A stretch of DNA of 64,000 bases from Halomonas sp. McH1-25. Its GTDB lineage: Bacteria > Pseudomonadota > Gammaproteobacteria > Pseudomonadales > Halomonadaceae. Positions 37,926 through 45,881 of this stretch are shown piece after piece. The stretch spans positions 496,001 through 560,000 of the forward strand of contig NZ_JAKRFI010000002.1 of assembly GCF_022348165.1 (NCBI RefSeq), read 5' to 3'. The position numbers and the translations under genes were made by a program. Below the pieces are notes generated by a model. The model ran no database searches, was not told where the DNA came from, and saw only the letters and a program-made list of their open reading frames with translations. Position 1 is the stretch's first letter. The number at the start of each line of letters is the position of its first letter.

Positions 37926-38273
37926 TCAGGAGGCGTCTGACTGGTGGACGCGGCGTAGTGCGTCGACTGTCGCTTCGCTGTCACCGGACCAGTCCAGGTC
38001 GACCGAAGCGGTTTCCTGCTGGGCACGATGGGATGTGTCAGTATGATTGGTGCGCTCCAGCGCTTCGCCCATGGCAGCACTCTGACCGCCTCCGACATTG
38101 ATAGCAGTTTGAACGCTAGCAGCGTTGGTTGCTTGAGCCGGCTGAGATGCCGTCGGCTGGTTGAGACGTTCGAATGCCTGTTCCTGGGCCGCGCTATTGG
38201 CGCTGGCAGTCAACGGTAGGACGATGGCCAGAGTCGCGGCAGCGACTGCATTGAGTGAAAACAGCTTTTTCAT
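37926..38273 (-). CDS. Secreted protein with three degenerate repeats, unknown function
   Basis: 115 residues. A clear Sec signal peptide (1-25, MKKLFSLNAV through TASA) follows a perfect AAGGAGG ribosome-binding site. The mature part contains three related units: AAQEQAFERLNQPTAS, AAMGEALERTNHTDTS and EATVDALRRVHQSDAS, about 35 residues apart, each a short A-rich helix followed by a polar turn and Ser. There is one exact unit at the C-terminus and no cysteine. I do not recognise the family. It is probably periplasmic and monocistronic. Confidence 0.68.
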   Translation of the reverse strand: MKKLFSLNAVAAATLAIVLPLTASANSAAQEQAFERLNQPTASQPAQATNAASVQTAINVGGGQSAAMGEALERTNHTDTSHRAQQETASVDLDWSGDSEATVDALRRVHQSDAS

Positions 38274-38467
38274 GAATCCTCCTTAAGAGCAAGCTTAAAT
38301 TTAGCATGCTAACGATGTGGAGGGATTATTAGGCCAACCGGCCAGTTACGCAAATAGCGTAAGACTAAAGTCGTAATAGCTTGGATTGATTTCAATAATC
38401 TGACGATTTCGTTGCAATGAGGTAAGGCTCCCATCGACCCGGCAAGTGCCGGACTGATGGGAGTAAG
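38274..38467. other. Intergenic region with a long hairpin
   Basis: AT-rich upstream region of the secreted-protein gene. It contains a nested hairpin: CTCCCATC (38428-38435) with GATGGGAG (38456-38463), and an inner CCGGC/GCCGG stem, sitting just after the stop of the deleted CoA-transferase remnant. It has no T-run, but could be that gene's old terminator. Confidence 0.5.
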
Positions 38468-38821
38468 CTAGACCACCGAATGCATCGAGCCGTGCTCCAA
38501 CGCTGCCTGATGCCACGACAATGCCTTTTCCAAACAGTGTGGGGTCTGACCGCCGCGTCGGCAGGCTTCCCTGAAGTAGGCGCGCAGCGCCGGGCGATAG
38601 TAGGGATCGGCGCAGTTCTCGATAATCTCGACGGCGCGCCGCGCCAGCGCCACGTCCTTGGCCTCGCCGGCGCGGGTGAAACCGCTCATGCCTACCGTCA
38701 TGCCATTCTGAATCAGCGCCGCTGCGTCTTCCGCCGACATGACCCGGTCGCGCCAGCCCTTGACCTTTGTCGCATGAGGTATAGGCGCGAAGCGTGCGGC
38801 GTAGCGGCCAAATGTCACCAA
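38468..38821 (-). pseudogene. Remnant of acetyl-CoA hydrolase/succinate CoA-transferase (large internal deletion)
   Basis: The 117-codon frame joins two distant parts of a family that is normally about 500 residues. The N-terminal part RDRVMSAEDAAALIQNGMTVGMSGFTRAGEAK is the conserved opening of acetyl-CoA hydrolase/CoA-transferase proteins. The C-terminal part IIENCADPYYRPALRAYF, then RGGQTPHCLEKALSWH, is their conserved tail. About 400 residues with the whole catalytic core, including the glutamate that forms the CoA thioester, are missing between AGEAK and IIENC. The only far-upstream start is a TTG without a good ribosome-binding site. The reading frame is kept across the junction, so a short product may still be made. 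Confidence 0.82.
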
Positions 38822-38846
38822 CGTATGCAGGACGACGTAGTGTGGA

Positions 38847-39140
38847 TCATGGTTGTTGGTCGTCTTCCCGGTCTTCGCCCTGTTTCTCCTCCCTTGCCTT
38901 GCGCATCTGCTCGTCGAGATTGAGCTGATTGCGATTGTAGGGGCGGATCATCGCGACGCGTTCCTCGTCGACGATGCATAGACGGGGCTTGATAGGTAGC
39001 TGGAGAAGACGCTGTATCTCCTGCTCGTCTTCCATCAGGTGCAGGAGGTTGTCATACAGGCGCTTGCGTACCCAAGGCGGCATGTCCTGTGGCTTGCGGT
39101 GCAGGCGCACATGGCTGAACAGTCCCTTGAACAGCTTCAT
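38847..39140 (-). CDS. Small charged protein of unknown function
   Basis: 97 residues starting MKLFKGLFSHVRLHRKPQDM, with a GGGGAGG ribosome-binding site. A basic N-terminus is followed by helices rich in Leu, Glu and Arg (WVRKRLYDNLLHLMEDEQEIQRLL) and a very acidic tail (EEKQGEDREDDQQP). No signal peptide or membrane segment. It follows the membrane protein gene by 10 bases, so the two are probably co-transcribed. I do not recognise it. Confidence 0.62.
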   Translation of the reverse strand: MKLFKGLFSHVRLHRKPQDMPPWVRKRLYDNLLHLMEDEQEIQRLLQLPIKPRLCIVDEERVAMIRPYNRNQLNLDEQMRKAREEKQGEDREDDQQP

Positions 39141-39150
39141 ACGGCCTCCC

Positions 39151-39669
39151 CTATCGCTGGAACGGCAGAAGGGCAAACGTCACGACGATCAGGCCCAAAG
39201 ACATCAGAATGAGGTGCAGCCCGCGGGTACGGTCCCGGGCGGCCTGTTCGTTGGCGGCAAAGTACCAACGGTAAACGATATCGTAGCTGCCCGACATTAT
39301 GTCATGCATCCGTGCGGCGATGACCTCGTCGCTCGTGTCGCCCTGTTCTCTGAGCTTGTTCTCCGCCTCGACCAGTTCCTTCAGGTCGGGGGGATCGACA
39401 TAAATGAAGCCCCGTTCCAGGTTGATGATGAAGGCTGCGCCGGAGAGCAGTAGAACGACGCTGATGAAGAACAGCACGCCGATGGCCAGGTTGACCGGGT
39501 AGTTCCAATGTTCCAGATGATAGTGGGTGGCCAGCGTCGAGAGATTGAAAACGGTGAAAGCCAGCGCCGAGACCGGCGTCGCGACGCTGCTGCGGATCTG
39601 TTCGCGGCGGTCACGCTGGGATTGATACAGGTCCCGCATGACCTCGAAGCGTAGGCGTACTGGATCCAC
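39151..39669 (-). CDS. Membrane protein of unknown function
   Basis: About 172 residues from the GTG at 39669, which has GGAGGA six bases upstream; a TTG at 39705 in the same frame lacks a site. A charged N-terminal helix (RFEVMRDLYQSQRDRREQIRSS) is followed by TM1 (about 36-55), TM2 (about 63-83), a soluble acidic segment (about 84-145) and a C-terminal TM3. No family recognised. Possibly an operon with the downstream small charged protein. Confidence 0.6.
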   Translation of the reverse strand: MDPVRLRFEVMRDLYQSQRDRREQIRSSVATPVSALAFTVFNLSTLATHYHLEHWNYPVNLAIGVLFFISVVLLLSGAAFIINLERGFIYVDPPDLKELVEAENKLREQGDTSDEVIAARMHDIMSGSYDIVYRWYFAANEQAARDRTRGLHLILMSLGLIVVTFALLPFQR

Positions 39670-39825
39670 GGGCAGTCCTCCGTGTCGCTCATGATTCCCT
39701 GTCAATTAGAAGGCAACGTAGCGCAATGACCAGTAACTGCAAGCGCCTGAAGCGTCGGCAGCTATATGCCTGCTGGCAATGAATGACCGCCTCCTCTCAT
39801 GCGACTCGAGGGGCGGCTTTGGAAC

Positions 39826-40179
39826 TCAGATGGTGCCTTTCGCCGCCGTGACGACGATCTCCAGCAAGGTGTCTTCGCCCAGGTCGGCAACGCCTACGGT
39901 GGCCCGTGCCGGCAGGTGTTCGGGACCGAACCAGGCCGTCCAGACATCGTTCATGGCTTTCTTGAGGCCCAGGTCGGACACATAGACGGTGGCCGAGACG
40001 ACTCGGGTACGGTCGAGTCCGGCCTCGCTCAGGTAGGCGTCGAGCTTATCCAGTACCTGGCGCGTCTGGCCGGCCATGTCCTGTGACATGTCATCGGCGG
40101 CGATGCCGCCGAAGAAAACGAAGCCGTTGGCTTCGACGGCACGGTGCATGATGGGAGTCTTCAGGTAGCGCCGAGTCAT
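39826..40179 (-). CDS. RidA/YjgF-family protein
   Basis: 117 residues, RidA fold. It probably hydrolyses reactive imines/enamines or is a deaminase variant. VVSATVYVSDL and ARATVGVADLGEDTLLEIVVTA fit the family signature; the arginine of the RidA active site is in LPARATVGV. It lies next to, but is divergent in organisation from, an FAD amine/amino-acid dehydrogenase cluster whose imine products it could remove. It could be transcribed with the neighbouring LysR gene (77 bases upstream). Confidence 0.85.
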   Translation of the reverse strand: MTRRYLKTPIMHRAVEANGFVFFGGIAADDMSQDMAGQTRQVLDKLDAYLSEAGLDRTRVVSATVYVSDLGLKKAMNDVWTAWFGPEHLPARATVGVADLGEDTLLEIVVTAAKGTI

Positions 40180-40256
40180 GGGGAGGCCTCGTCAATGGGG
40201 GAAGACGTACGCTATCAGGCGCTCCCCGTCAGCAATAATGCCAACTCAGGCCAAAG

Positions 40257-41180
40257 TCATGCCGGAATGTTATGGACCGCCTGGCCCTGCGTATCCAATC
40301 GCTGGCGAAACAGGCCGATGAAGGCCTGGGTCAGTTGGGAACACGGTTGGTCGCGGGGCGTCAGCAGGGCGACATCCTCGCCCAGCGCAAAGTCCAGTGG
40401 GCGCAGCGCCAGTCCGTCTGTGCCGAAGGCGCGGGCATTGATCGGGTCAAGTATGGCAATGCCCTGACCGCGGCGCACCAGGCGAGTCGCCTGCAGGGCA
40501 AGCGAGACCTCGAAATAATGCTTGGGCTGTACGCTCTCTTGCTCGAACAAGCGGTCGAGCGTCATGCGTAGTGGGTCATGTGTCTCGAAGCGAATCAGTG
40601 CCTGATCCTGGAAATCCTGCAGCCCGATGACCGGTTTGTCGGCCAAGGGATGCCACGCCGGCATGACACACAGGCTCTCGAGGCGGAAGGTCTCCTGAGC
40701 GACCCGTTCATCGCCCTCGGCGACGATGGCGAAGCCTACGTCGCAGCGTTGGGTGATGACCTCGTCGATCACCTGCGCGGAGCGGTAGGTGCTCAGCTCC
40801 AGGCTGGCATCGGGATGGTCGGTGGCGAACTCGGCCAGCACGTCGGGAATGAACGTCATGCCCAGCAGCGGCATGGCGCTGATGCGTAGCCCGCCTACTT
40901 CGCGCTCGCGGATGCGGCGCGCCGTTTCCCGCAGGTGATCGGTGCCGGTCCACACTCGGGCCACTTCACGATAGAAAATGCGCGCCTCGGGCGTGGGTAC
41001 CAGGCGGCCACGCACCCGTTCGAAGAGGGTGAAACCGACATCGTGCTCGAGCTGCTTGAGCAGGCGGGTGACGCCGGGCTGGGCGGTGAGCATGCGCTGG
41101 GCGGCGCCGGTCACGGTGCCGCTTTCCATGACGTGCTTGAAGGCTTGGACCTGACGGTCACTGAGACGTGGCAAAGGCAT
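40257..41180 (-). CDS. LysR regulator, divergent from the dehydrogenase cluster
   Basis: 307 residues. The winged helix (LSDRQVQAFKHVMESGTVTGAAQRMLTAQPGVTRLLKQLE) is of the type that regulates amino-acid and opine catabolism, followed by the LysR effector domain. It is divergent from the FAD oxidoreductase gene with a 94-base gap, the usual arrangement for regulator and target. Confidence 0.87.
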   Translation of the reverse strand: MPLPRLSDRQVQAFKHVMESGTVTGAAQRMLTAQPGVTRLLKQLEHDVGFTLFERVRGRLVPTPEARIFYREVARVWTGTDHLRETARRIREREVGGLRISAMPLLGMTFIPDVLAEFATDHPDASLELSTYRSAQVIDEVITQRCDVGFAIVAEGDERVAQETFRLESLCVMPAWHPLADKPVIGLQDFQDQALIRFETHDPLRMTLDRLFEQESVQPKHYFEVSLALQATRLVRRGQGIAILDPINARAFGTDGLALRPLDFALGEDVALLTPRDQPCSQLTQAFIGLFRQRLDTQGQAVHNIPA

Positions 41181-41274
41181 AACATCTAAGCATCGGATAG
41201 CGAAGAAATGGTATTGGAGCTTATATCCTGTCGCTGGGTATCGTCGAGGGGCGTTTCACGGCATAGGTGATGGC

Positions 41275-42387
41275 ATGCGGCAGGACTTTCTCATCGTGGG
41301 CGGCGGCGTGGTCGGCATGGCGACAGCTTACGGGTTGGCGCGGGCCGGGCAGCGGGTCACCGTGCTCGACGAAAGCGACGATGCCTTGCGCGCATCACGC
41401 GGCAATGCCGGGTTGACCTGGGTTCAGGGCAAGGGTGTGGGTATGCCGCGCTACGCCGAACTGAGCCTGGATGCCGTTCAGGCCTGGCCCGCCTTTGCCG
41501 AAGAGCTGCAGGCACGGACCGGCGTCGATCTGCAATATGAGCAGCGCGGCGGTGTAGACCTTTGCCTCGATGCCGACGAGGCGGCGACCCGACAGGCCGA
41601 GTACCGGACACTGCAGCAAGTCTCGCCGCGCCTGGCCCGGGAATTCGAATGGCAATATTTGCGTCGCGACGCACTGACCGAGCACCTGCCGGGGCTTGGC
41701 GAACGCGTCCATGGCGGCACCTGGTCGCCCCACGACGGACATTGCAACCCTCTCTACCTGCTGCGTGCGCTCTACGCTGCGAGCCTGGCGTTGGGCGTTA
41801 CGCTCCAGCCGGCCACGCCGGTATCGAGCGTGGCGCGCCGTGAGGGACGCTTCGTGGCGACGACGCCCAAAGGAGCGGTCGAGGCGGAGCGTATCGTCAT
41901 CGCGGCAGGACTCGGCGCACGAAAACTGGCGCCCATGCTGGGGCTGTCGGGCGAGGTTCGCCCGCTGCGCGGCCAGATCATCGTCACCGAACGTCTGCCG
42001 CTGATCGCCCAGTTACCTACCCCACAGGTTCGCCAGACGGCCAGCGGCGGCTACCTGATCGGCGATACCCACGAGGACGCCGGCTTCGACAAGAGTGTCA
42101 CCCCGGACATGATGCACGCCCTGGCCGCCAAGGCGGTGCGCATCTTTCCGCGTCTGGCCCGGGCGCGCCTGGTTCGTGCCTGGGGAGCCCTACGCGTCAT
42201 GACGCCGGATGGCAATCCGCTGTATGAAGCCTCCACGACCTGCCCGGGAGCCTACAACGTCAACTGCCATAGCGGGATTACCCTGGCTGCTTTTCATGCC
42301 GGCGAGCTGGCGCAGGCGATCCTCGATGATCGTCTGGCCAGGGATTTTCCGCAGTTTTCAGGAGAACGCTTCGATGTTCCGGCGTAG
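41275..42387 (+). CDS. FAD-dependent amino-acid/opine dehydrogenase, beta subunit
   Basis: 370 residues, DAO/DadA superfamily. The FAD dinucleotide motif GGGVVGMATAYGLARAG is at the N-terminus, and the C-terminal NCHSGITLAAFHAGELA matches DAO-fold sarcosine/D-amino-acid oxidases. It is co-encoded with a 2Fe-2S gamma subunit (14-base overlap) and an FAD/Bfd-type alpha subunit, the plan of HcnABC, opine oxidase (OoxAB) or D-hydroxyproline dehydrogenase. It should oxidise a secondary amine or D-amino acid. The substrate cannot be read from the sequence. Confidence 0.88.
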   Translation: MRQDFLIVGGGVVGMATAYGLARAGQRVTVLDESDDALRASRGNAGLTWVQGKGVGMPRYAELSLDAVQAWPAFAEELQARTGVDLQYEQRGGVDLCLDADEAATRQAEYRTLQQVSPRLAREFEWQYLRRDALTEHLPGLGERVHGGTWSPHDGHCNPLYLLRALYAASLALGVTLQPATPVSSVARREGRFVATTPKGAVEAERIVIAAGLGARKLAPMLGLSGEVRPLRGQIIVTERLPLIAQLPTPQVRQTASGGYLIGDTHEDAGFDKSVTPDMMHALAAKAVRIFPRLARARLVRAWGALRVMTPDGNPLYEASTTCPGAYNVNCHSGITLAAFHAGELAQAILDDRLARDFPQFSGERFDVPA

Positions 42388-42670
42388 CGAACGGGCCTGT
42401 CAGGCGGCACGCCAGGTGCAGGTGAGGGTGGATGGCGTGACCATGTCGGTGCCCGACACGCTGAGCGTGGCGGCCGCTGTACTGCAAGTCCATGGCTGGC
42501 AGGGGTATCGGCGCCACCATGACGGCAGTTCACGCGCGCCGCTGTGCCTGATGGGGGTATGCCATGAGTGTCTGATCACCATCGATGGCCAACCCAACCG
42601 CCAGGGCTGCCTGGTGCCGGTGGCCGAAGGCATGCATATCGAGCGGCAGGGGGGCGAGCGTCATGACTGA
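42374..42670 (+). CDS. 2Fe-2S subunit of the amine dehydrogenase (HcnA-like)
   Basis: 98 residues. Plant-type ferredoxin pattern CLMGVCHECLITIDGQPNRQGC, with four cysteines (CX4CX2CX11C). It is much shorter than usual enzymes and serves as an electron-transfer subunit between the two flavoproteins. Start at ATG 42374, overlapping the previous gene by 14 bases; stop overlaps the next start by 8 bases. Confidence 0.88.
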   Translation: MFRRSERACQAARQVQVRVDGVTMSVPDTLSVAAAVLQVHGWQGYRRHHDGSSRAPLCLMGVCHECLITIDGQPNRQGCLVPVAEGMHIERQGGERHD

Positions 42671-44057
42671 GCTTCGGCGCGCCGATGTCGCTATCGTCGG
42701 TGCCGGGCCGGCGGGCATGGCCGCCGCCGTACGTCTGGCAGAGGCCGGGTTGCGTCCCGTGGTATTCGATCTTAATGCCACGCCGGGCGGGCAGGTTTAC
42801 CGTCAGCTCGGCGATCCTCAGGTCGATGCCGTGGTGATGGGCGAGGACTATCTGCGTGGCCGCACGCTGGTCGAGACCTTCACCCGGGCCGATATCGACT
42901 ACCGGCCTCTAAGCCGCGTGTGGTGGCTCGGCCGAGAAAGCACCGGCTATGCCTTGGGTGTGATAACACAGCAGGGCGCACAGTCCTGGCACGTCGACCG
43001 ATTGATCCTGGCCAGTGGCGCCATGGAGCGCGGCTGGCCGTTTTCCGGTTGGCAATTGCCCGGTGTGATGACCGCCGGAGCGGCGCAGATCCTGCTCAAG
43101 CAAGGGGCGCTTGTGCCCTGCACCTCAGCGGTGTTGGCGGGCAGTGGTCCGCTGCTCTACCTATTGGCCTGGCAGTACCTGCGGGCGGGCCAGCCACCTG
43201 CATTGGTGCTGGATCTCGCCCCCGAGTCAGGCTATCGCGCATTGCTGCGCCAGCCGCTGAATGCCTGGCGCGGACGCGGATATCTGCTCAAGGGCCTGCG
43301 CATGGTCGCTGCCCTCCGGCGCGCCGGCATCCCCGTACTGCAGGGCGTCGATGGGTTGCAGGCCGAAGGCGAGAACGCGGTGGAGCGCGTTCGCTATCGT
43401 CATCGCGGTAGCTGGAAGACGCTGCCGGCATCGCTCTTGCTGACCCATTTCGGTGTGGTGCCCGAGCCGCAACTGGCCCGCAGTCTCAATCTGCCTCACG
43501 GCTGGGAGACGGGGCAGCAGAGTTTTCTGCCCTCACGCAGCGAGACGCTGGCTGCCGACGAACGACTATGGATAGCGGGTGACGGCGGTGGCATCGGAGG
43601 GGCGCTCAATGCCGAGCGCGAAGGATGCTTGGCGGCGCTGGACGTTTTAGCGTCGCTCGACATCGAAACGCCCGATGCCCTGGGATGGGAGCGTCAGGCG
43701 CTGCAGCATGCTCGCCACCGTGACCTGGAGGCACGCCGTCTGCTGGAAACCCTGTTCCGGCTGCCCGTGGACTGGCTCGACCTCCAGCCCGAAGACACGC
43801 TGATCTGCCGCTGCGAAAGCGTTTCGCGCGGCGAGGTCGAACACGCCATTGCCCAGGGTGCGGCCGGACCCAACCAGTTGAAGGCGTTCACGCGCTGCGG
43901 CATGGGTCCCTGCCAGGGTCGTCAATGCGGTGAGAGTATTGCCCGCCTACTGGCGCGGCGCACGTCTCAGCCCCTGGATACCATCGGTTACTACCACATC
44001 CGGCCGCCAGTTCATTCGGTCACCCTCGGCGAACTGGCGTCACAGCAGGATACATAA
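42663..44057 (+). CDS. FAD/NAD(P)-binding alpha subunit of the amine dehydrogenase
   Basis: 464 residues. N-terminal FAD Rossmann motif VGAGPAGMAAAVRLAEAG, GGQVYRQ, and a C-terminal Bfd-type 2Fe-2S domain: CRCESVSRGEVEHAI, then RCGMGPCQGRQC. This is the HcnB/OoxA/D-hydroxyproline dehydrogenase alpha organisation. Start at 42663 is coupled to the ferredoxin subunit; the frame is open upstream, but this start gives the normal N-terminus. Confidence 0.9.
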   Translation: MTELRRADVAIVGAGPAGMAAAVRLAEAGLRPVVFDLNATPGGQVYRQLGDPQVDAVVMGEDYLRGRTLVETFTRADIDYRPLSRVWWLGRESTGYALGVITQQGAQSWHVDRLILASGAMERGWPFSGWQLPGVMTAGAAQILLKQGALVPCTSAVLAGSGPLLYLLAWQYLRAGQPPALVLDLAPESGYRALLRQPLNAWRGRGYLLKGLRMVAALRRAGIPVLQGVDGLQAEGENAVERVRYRHRGSWKTLPASLLLTHFGVVPEPQLARSLNLPHGWETGQQSFLPSRSETLAADERLWIAGDGGGIGGALNAEREGCLAALDVLASLDIETPDALGWERQALQHARHRDLEARRLLETLFRLPVDWLDLQPEDTLICRCESVSRGEVEHAIAQGAAGPNQLKAFTRCGMGPCQGRQCGESIARLLARRTSQPLDTIGYYHIRPPVHSVTLGELASQQDT

Positions 44058-44120
44058 CCAGAACCACGCATGGATGCCGCGACACGCTCACGAACCACAA
44101 CAAGATGTGAGGAAACGACG

Positions 44121-44870
44121 ATGCGAAAGACACTGCTAACCACTGCCCTGTCCCTGGCCGCTGTGCTGGGTCATGCCGCTCAGGCCGACGAACCCCTGCG
44201 TATCGGCGTGGACATTCCCTACGCGCCCTACCAGTACAAACTGCCCGACGGTACCATCACCGGTTTCGAAGTCGAGCTGGTCGGTGCGGCATGCGAACAG
44301 ATGCAGCGCCAGTGCGAGTGGGTCGAGCAGGCCTGGGACGGCATCATTCCCGGCCTGCTGGCGCGCAAGTACGACCTGATTGCGTCCTCGATGAACATTA
44401 CCGAGGATCGGGCCCGGCAGGTGCTGTTTTCCGACCCCTACTTCCAGGTGCCATCGGTCTGGGTCGGCCAGGATGGGAAGTCATGGAACCCCTCCGAGGG
44501 CGACCTGGCCGGCGCTGCCATAGGCGTCCAGCAGGGCACCATCCAGGACGAGTACGTCACGCAGTTCTACCCCGAGGCGGACATTCGTCGTTATGGGGAT
44601 TCGGGGGCCGTGGTCAACGACATGAAAGCGCAGCGCCTGGATCTGGTGTTCACCGCTTTCCCCTTGGCCCAGGAAACGCTACTCGACGACCCGCGCTTCT
44701 CCCGTGTCGGCGAGCTGGTGACCGGTCCCGAGTCGATCTACGGTCCGGGTATCGGTGCGGCCTTTCGTCAGCGCGACTCCGCACTGGCCGAAGAATTCAA
44801 TGCAGCGATGGCCAAGGTCAAGGCAAACGGCACCTACGACTCGCTGCACGAGCAGTACTTCGGCGAGTGA
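44121..44870 (+). CDS. Periplasmic amino-acid-binding protein
   Basis: 249 residues. Signal peptide (about 1-22, ending AAQA) followed by a family 3 solute-binding protein (LRIGVDIPYAPYQYKLPDGTITGFEVEL). It binds basic or opine-type amino acids in its relatives (lysine/arginine/ornithine, octopine, hydroxyproline). It follows the three-subunit dehydrogenase with a 63-base gap and is followed by a terminator, but no permease or ATPase genes are beside it. Those must come from elsewhere, or it serves a sensor. Confidence 0.88.
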   Translation: MRKTLLTTALSLAAVLGHAAQADEPLRIGVDIPYAPYQYKLPDGTITGFEVELVGAACEQMQRQCEWVEQAWDGIIPGLLARKYDLIASSMNITEDRARQVLFSDPYFQVPSVWVGQDGKSWNPSEGDLAGAAIGVQQGTIQDEYVTQFYPEADIRRYGDSGAVVNDMKAQRLDLVFTAFPLAQETLLDDPRFSRVGELVTGPESIYGPGIGAAFRQRDSALAEEFNAAMAKVKANGTYDSLHEQYFGE

Positions 44871-44886
44871 AGCAAACAGGTGCGTT

Positions 44887-44917
44887 CGGCGGGGCCCGCG
44901 GGGCCCCGTCGTCGTTT
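44887..44917 (+). terminator. Rho-independent terminator after the binding-protein gene
   Basis: GGGGCCC (44891-44897) and GGGCCCC (44901-44907) form a perfect stem that extends by four pairs, one a G-U wobble (44887-44911), followed by TTTT. Confidence 0.75.
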
Positions 44918-45028
44918 TAAGGCGATCCGGCGCAGGCCTGGTCGGCAAGATATCCGGCCATGACCGGAGCGTGGTTTCGGTATAGTGTCTGTACTGCATT
45001 CATCCACGACAAGAATCAGGAGCTTTCC

Positions 45029-45817
45029 ATGGATCTAGGTATCGCCGGCCGTTGGGCCGTGATCGGGGCAGCTAGCCGGGGGCTGGGAAAGGGCTGCGCC
45101 AGTGCCCTGGCGAAGGAGGGCGTCAATCTGGTGCTCAATGCGCGCGGCGTCGAGGCGCTGGAAGACACGGCGGATCAGTTGCGCGCGGAGAATCCCGGCA
45201 TCGAAGTCCATACCGTGGCTGGCGACATCGGCAGCCCCGAGGTTCGTGAGGAGATCCTGGCGGCCTGTCCGCAGGTGGATATCCTGGTCAATAACAATGG
45301 TGGACCGCCGCCTGGCGACTTTCGCGAGTGGACGCGCGACGACTGGCTGAGTGCCGTGGACGCCAATATGATCACGCCGATCGAGCTGATCAAGGCGACG
45401 GTGGACGACATGGCCTCGCGGGGCTATGGCCGGGTCATCAACATCACCTCCGGCGCGGTGAAAGCGCCCATCGACGTCCTGGGACTCTCCAATGGGGCGC
45501 GCAGCGGCCTGACGGGCTTCATCGCCGGGCTGGCCCGCCAGCCGCGACTGGCCGGCAATAACGTGACCATCAACAATCTGCTGCCGGGGCCGTTCGATAC
45601 CGAACGCCTGCACAAGACGCTGGAAGGCGCTGCCCAGGCCTCCGGTAAGGATGTCGAGGCAATTCGCGACCAGCGCCGCCAAGGTATCCCGGCGCAGCGC
45701 TTCGGGAGTGCCGACGAGTTCGGCGCGTTTTGCGCCTTCCTGTGCAGCATGCATGCCGGGTACATGACCGGACAGAACATCCTGCTGGATGGGGGCAGCT
45801 ATCCCGGCACGTTCTAG
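45029..45817 (+). CDS. SDR oxidoreductase with an atypical active site
   Basis: 262 residues. Rossmann motif GAASRGLGKGCASALA, NNNGGPPPGDF, the catalytic-type Ser in INITSGAV and C-terminal LLDGGSYPGTF. The usual YxxxK is replaced: 13 residues after that Ser the sequence reads SNGAR (LSNGARSGLTGF), so Tyr becomes Ser and Lys becomes Arg. A known SDR branch has a similar LSN pattern. In the context of fucD it could be the 2-keto-3-deoxy-L-fuconate dehydrogenase, but the active site makes that doubtful. Start at 45029 with CAGGAG; longer frame rejected. Confidence 0.82.
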   Translation: MDLGIAGRWAVIGAASRGLGKGCASALAKEGVNLVLNARGVEALEDTADQLRAENPGIEVHTVAGDIGSPEVREEILAACPQVDILVNNNGGPPPGDFREWTRDDWLSAVDANMITPIELIKATVDDMASRGYGRVINITSGAVKAPIDVLGLSNGARSGLTGFIAGLARQPRLAGNNVTINNLLPGPFDTERLHKTLEGAAQASGKDVEAIRDQRRQGIPAQRFGSADEFGAFCAFLCSMHAGYMTGQNILLDGGSYPGTF

Positions 45818-45849
45818 GGGCGTGCCAGGATCGGCGTAGCAAAGCGATA

Positions 45850-45870
45850 GCGGCGCCATCCAGGCGCCGC
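45850..45870. other. Hairpin between convergent genes
   Basis: GCGGCGCC pairs perfectly with GGCGCCGC around five bases, between the SDR and fucD stops. It lacks a T-run, so termination activity is uncertain. Confidence 0.5.
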
Positions 45871-45881
45871 ACTCCACAGTA

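Noticed and set aside
38141-38467. An FNR box in TTGATTTCAATAAT near 38390
   Set aside because: The right half does not match ATCAA and no likely target gene lies downstream.
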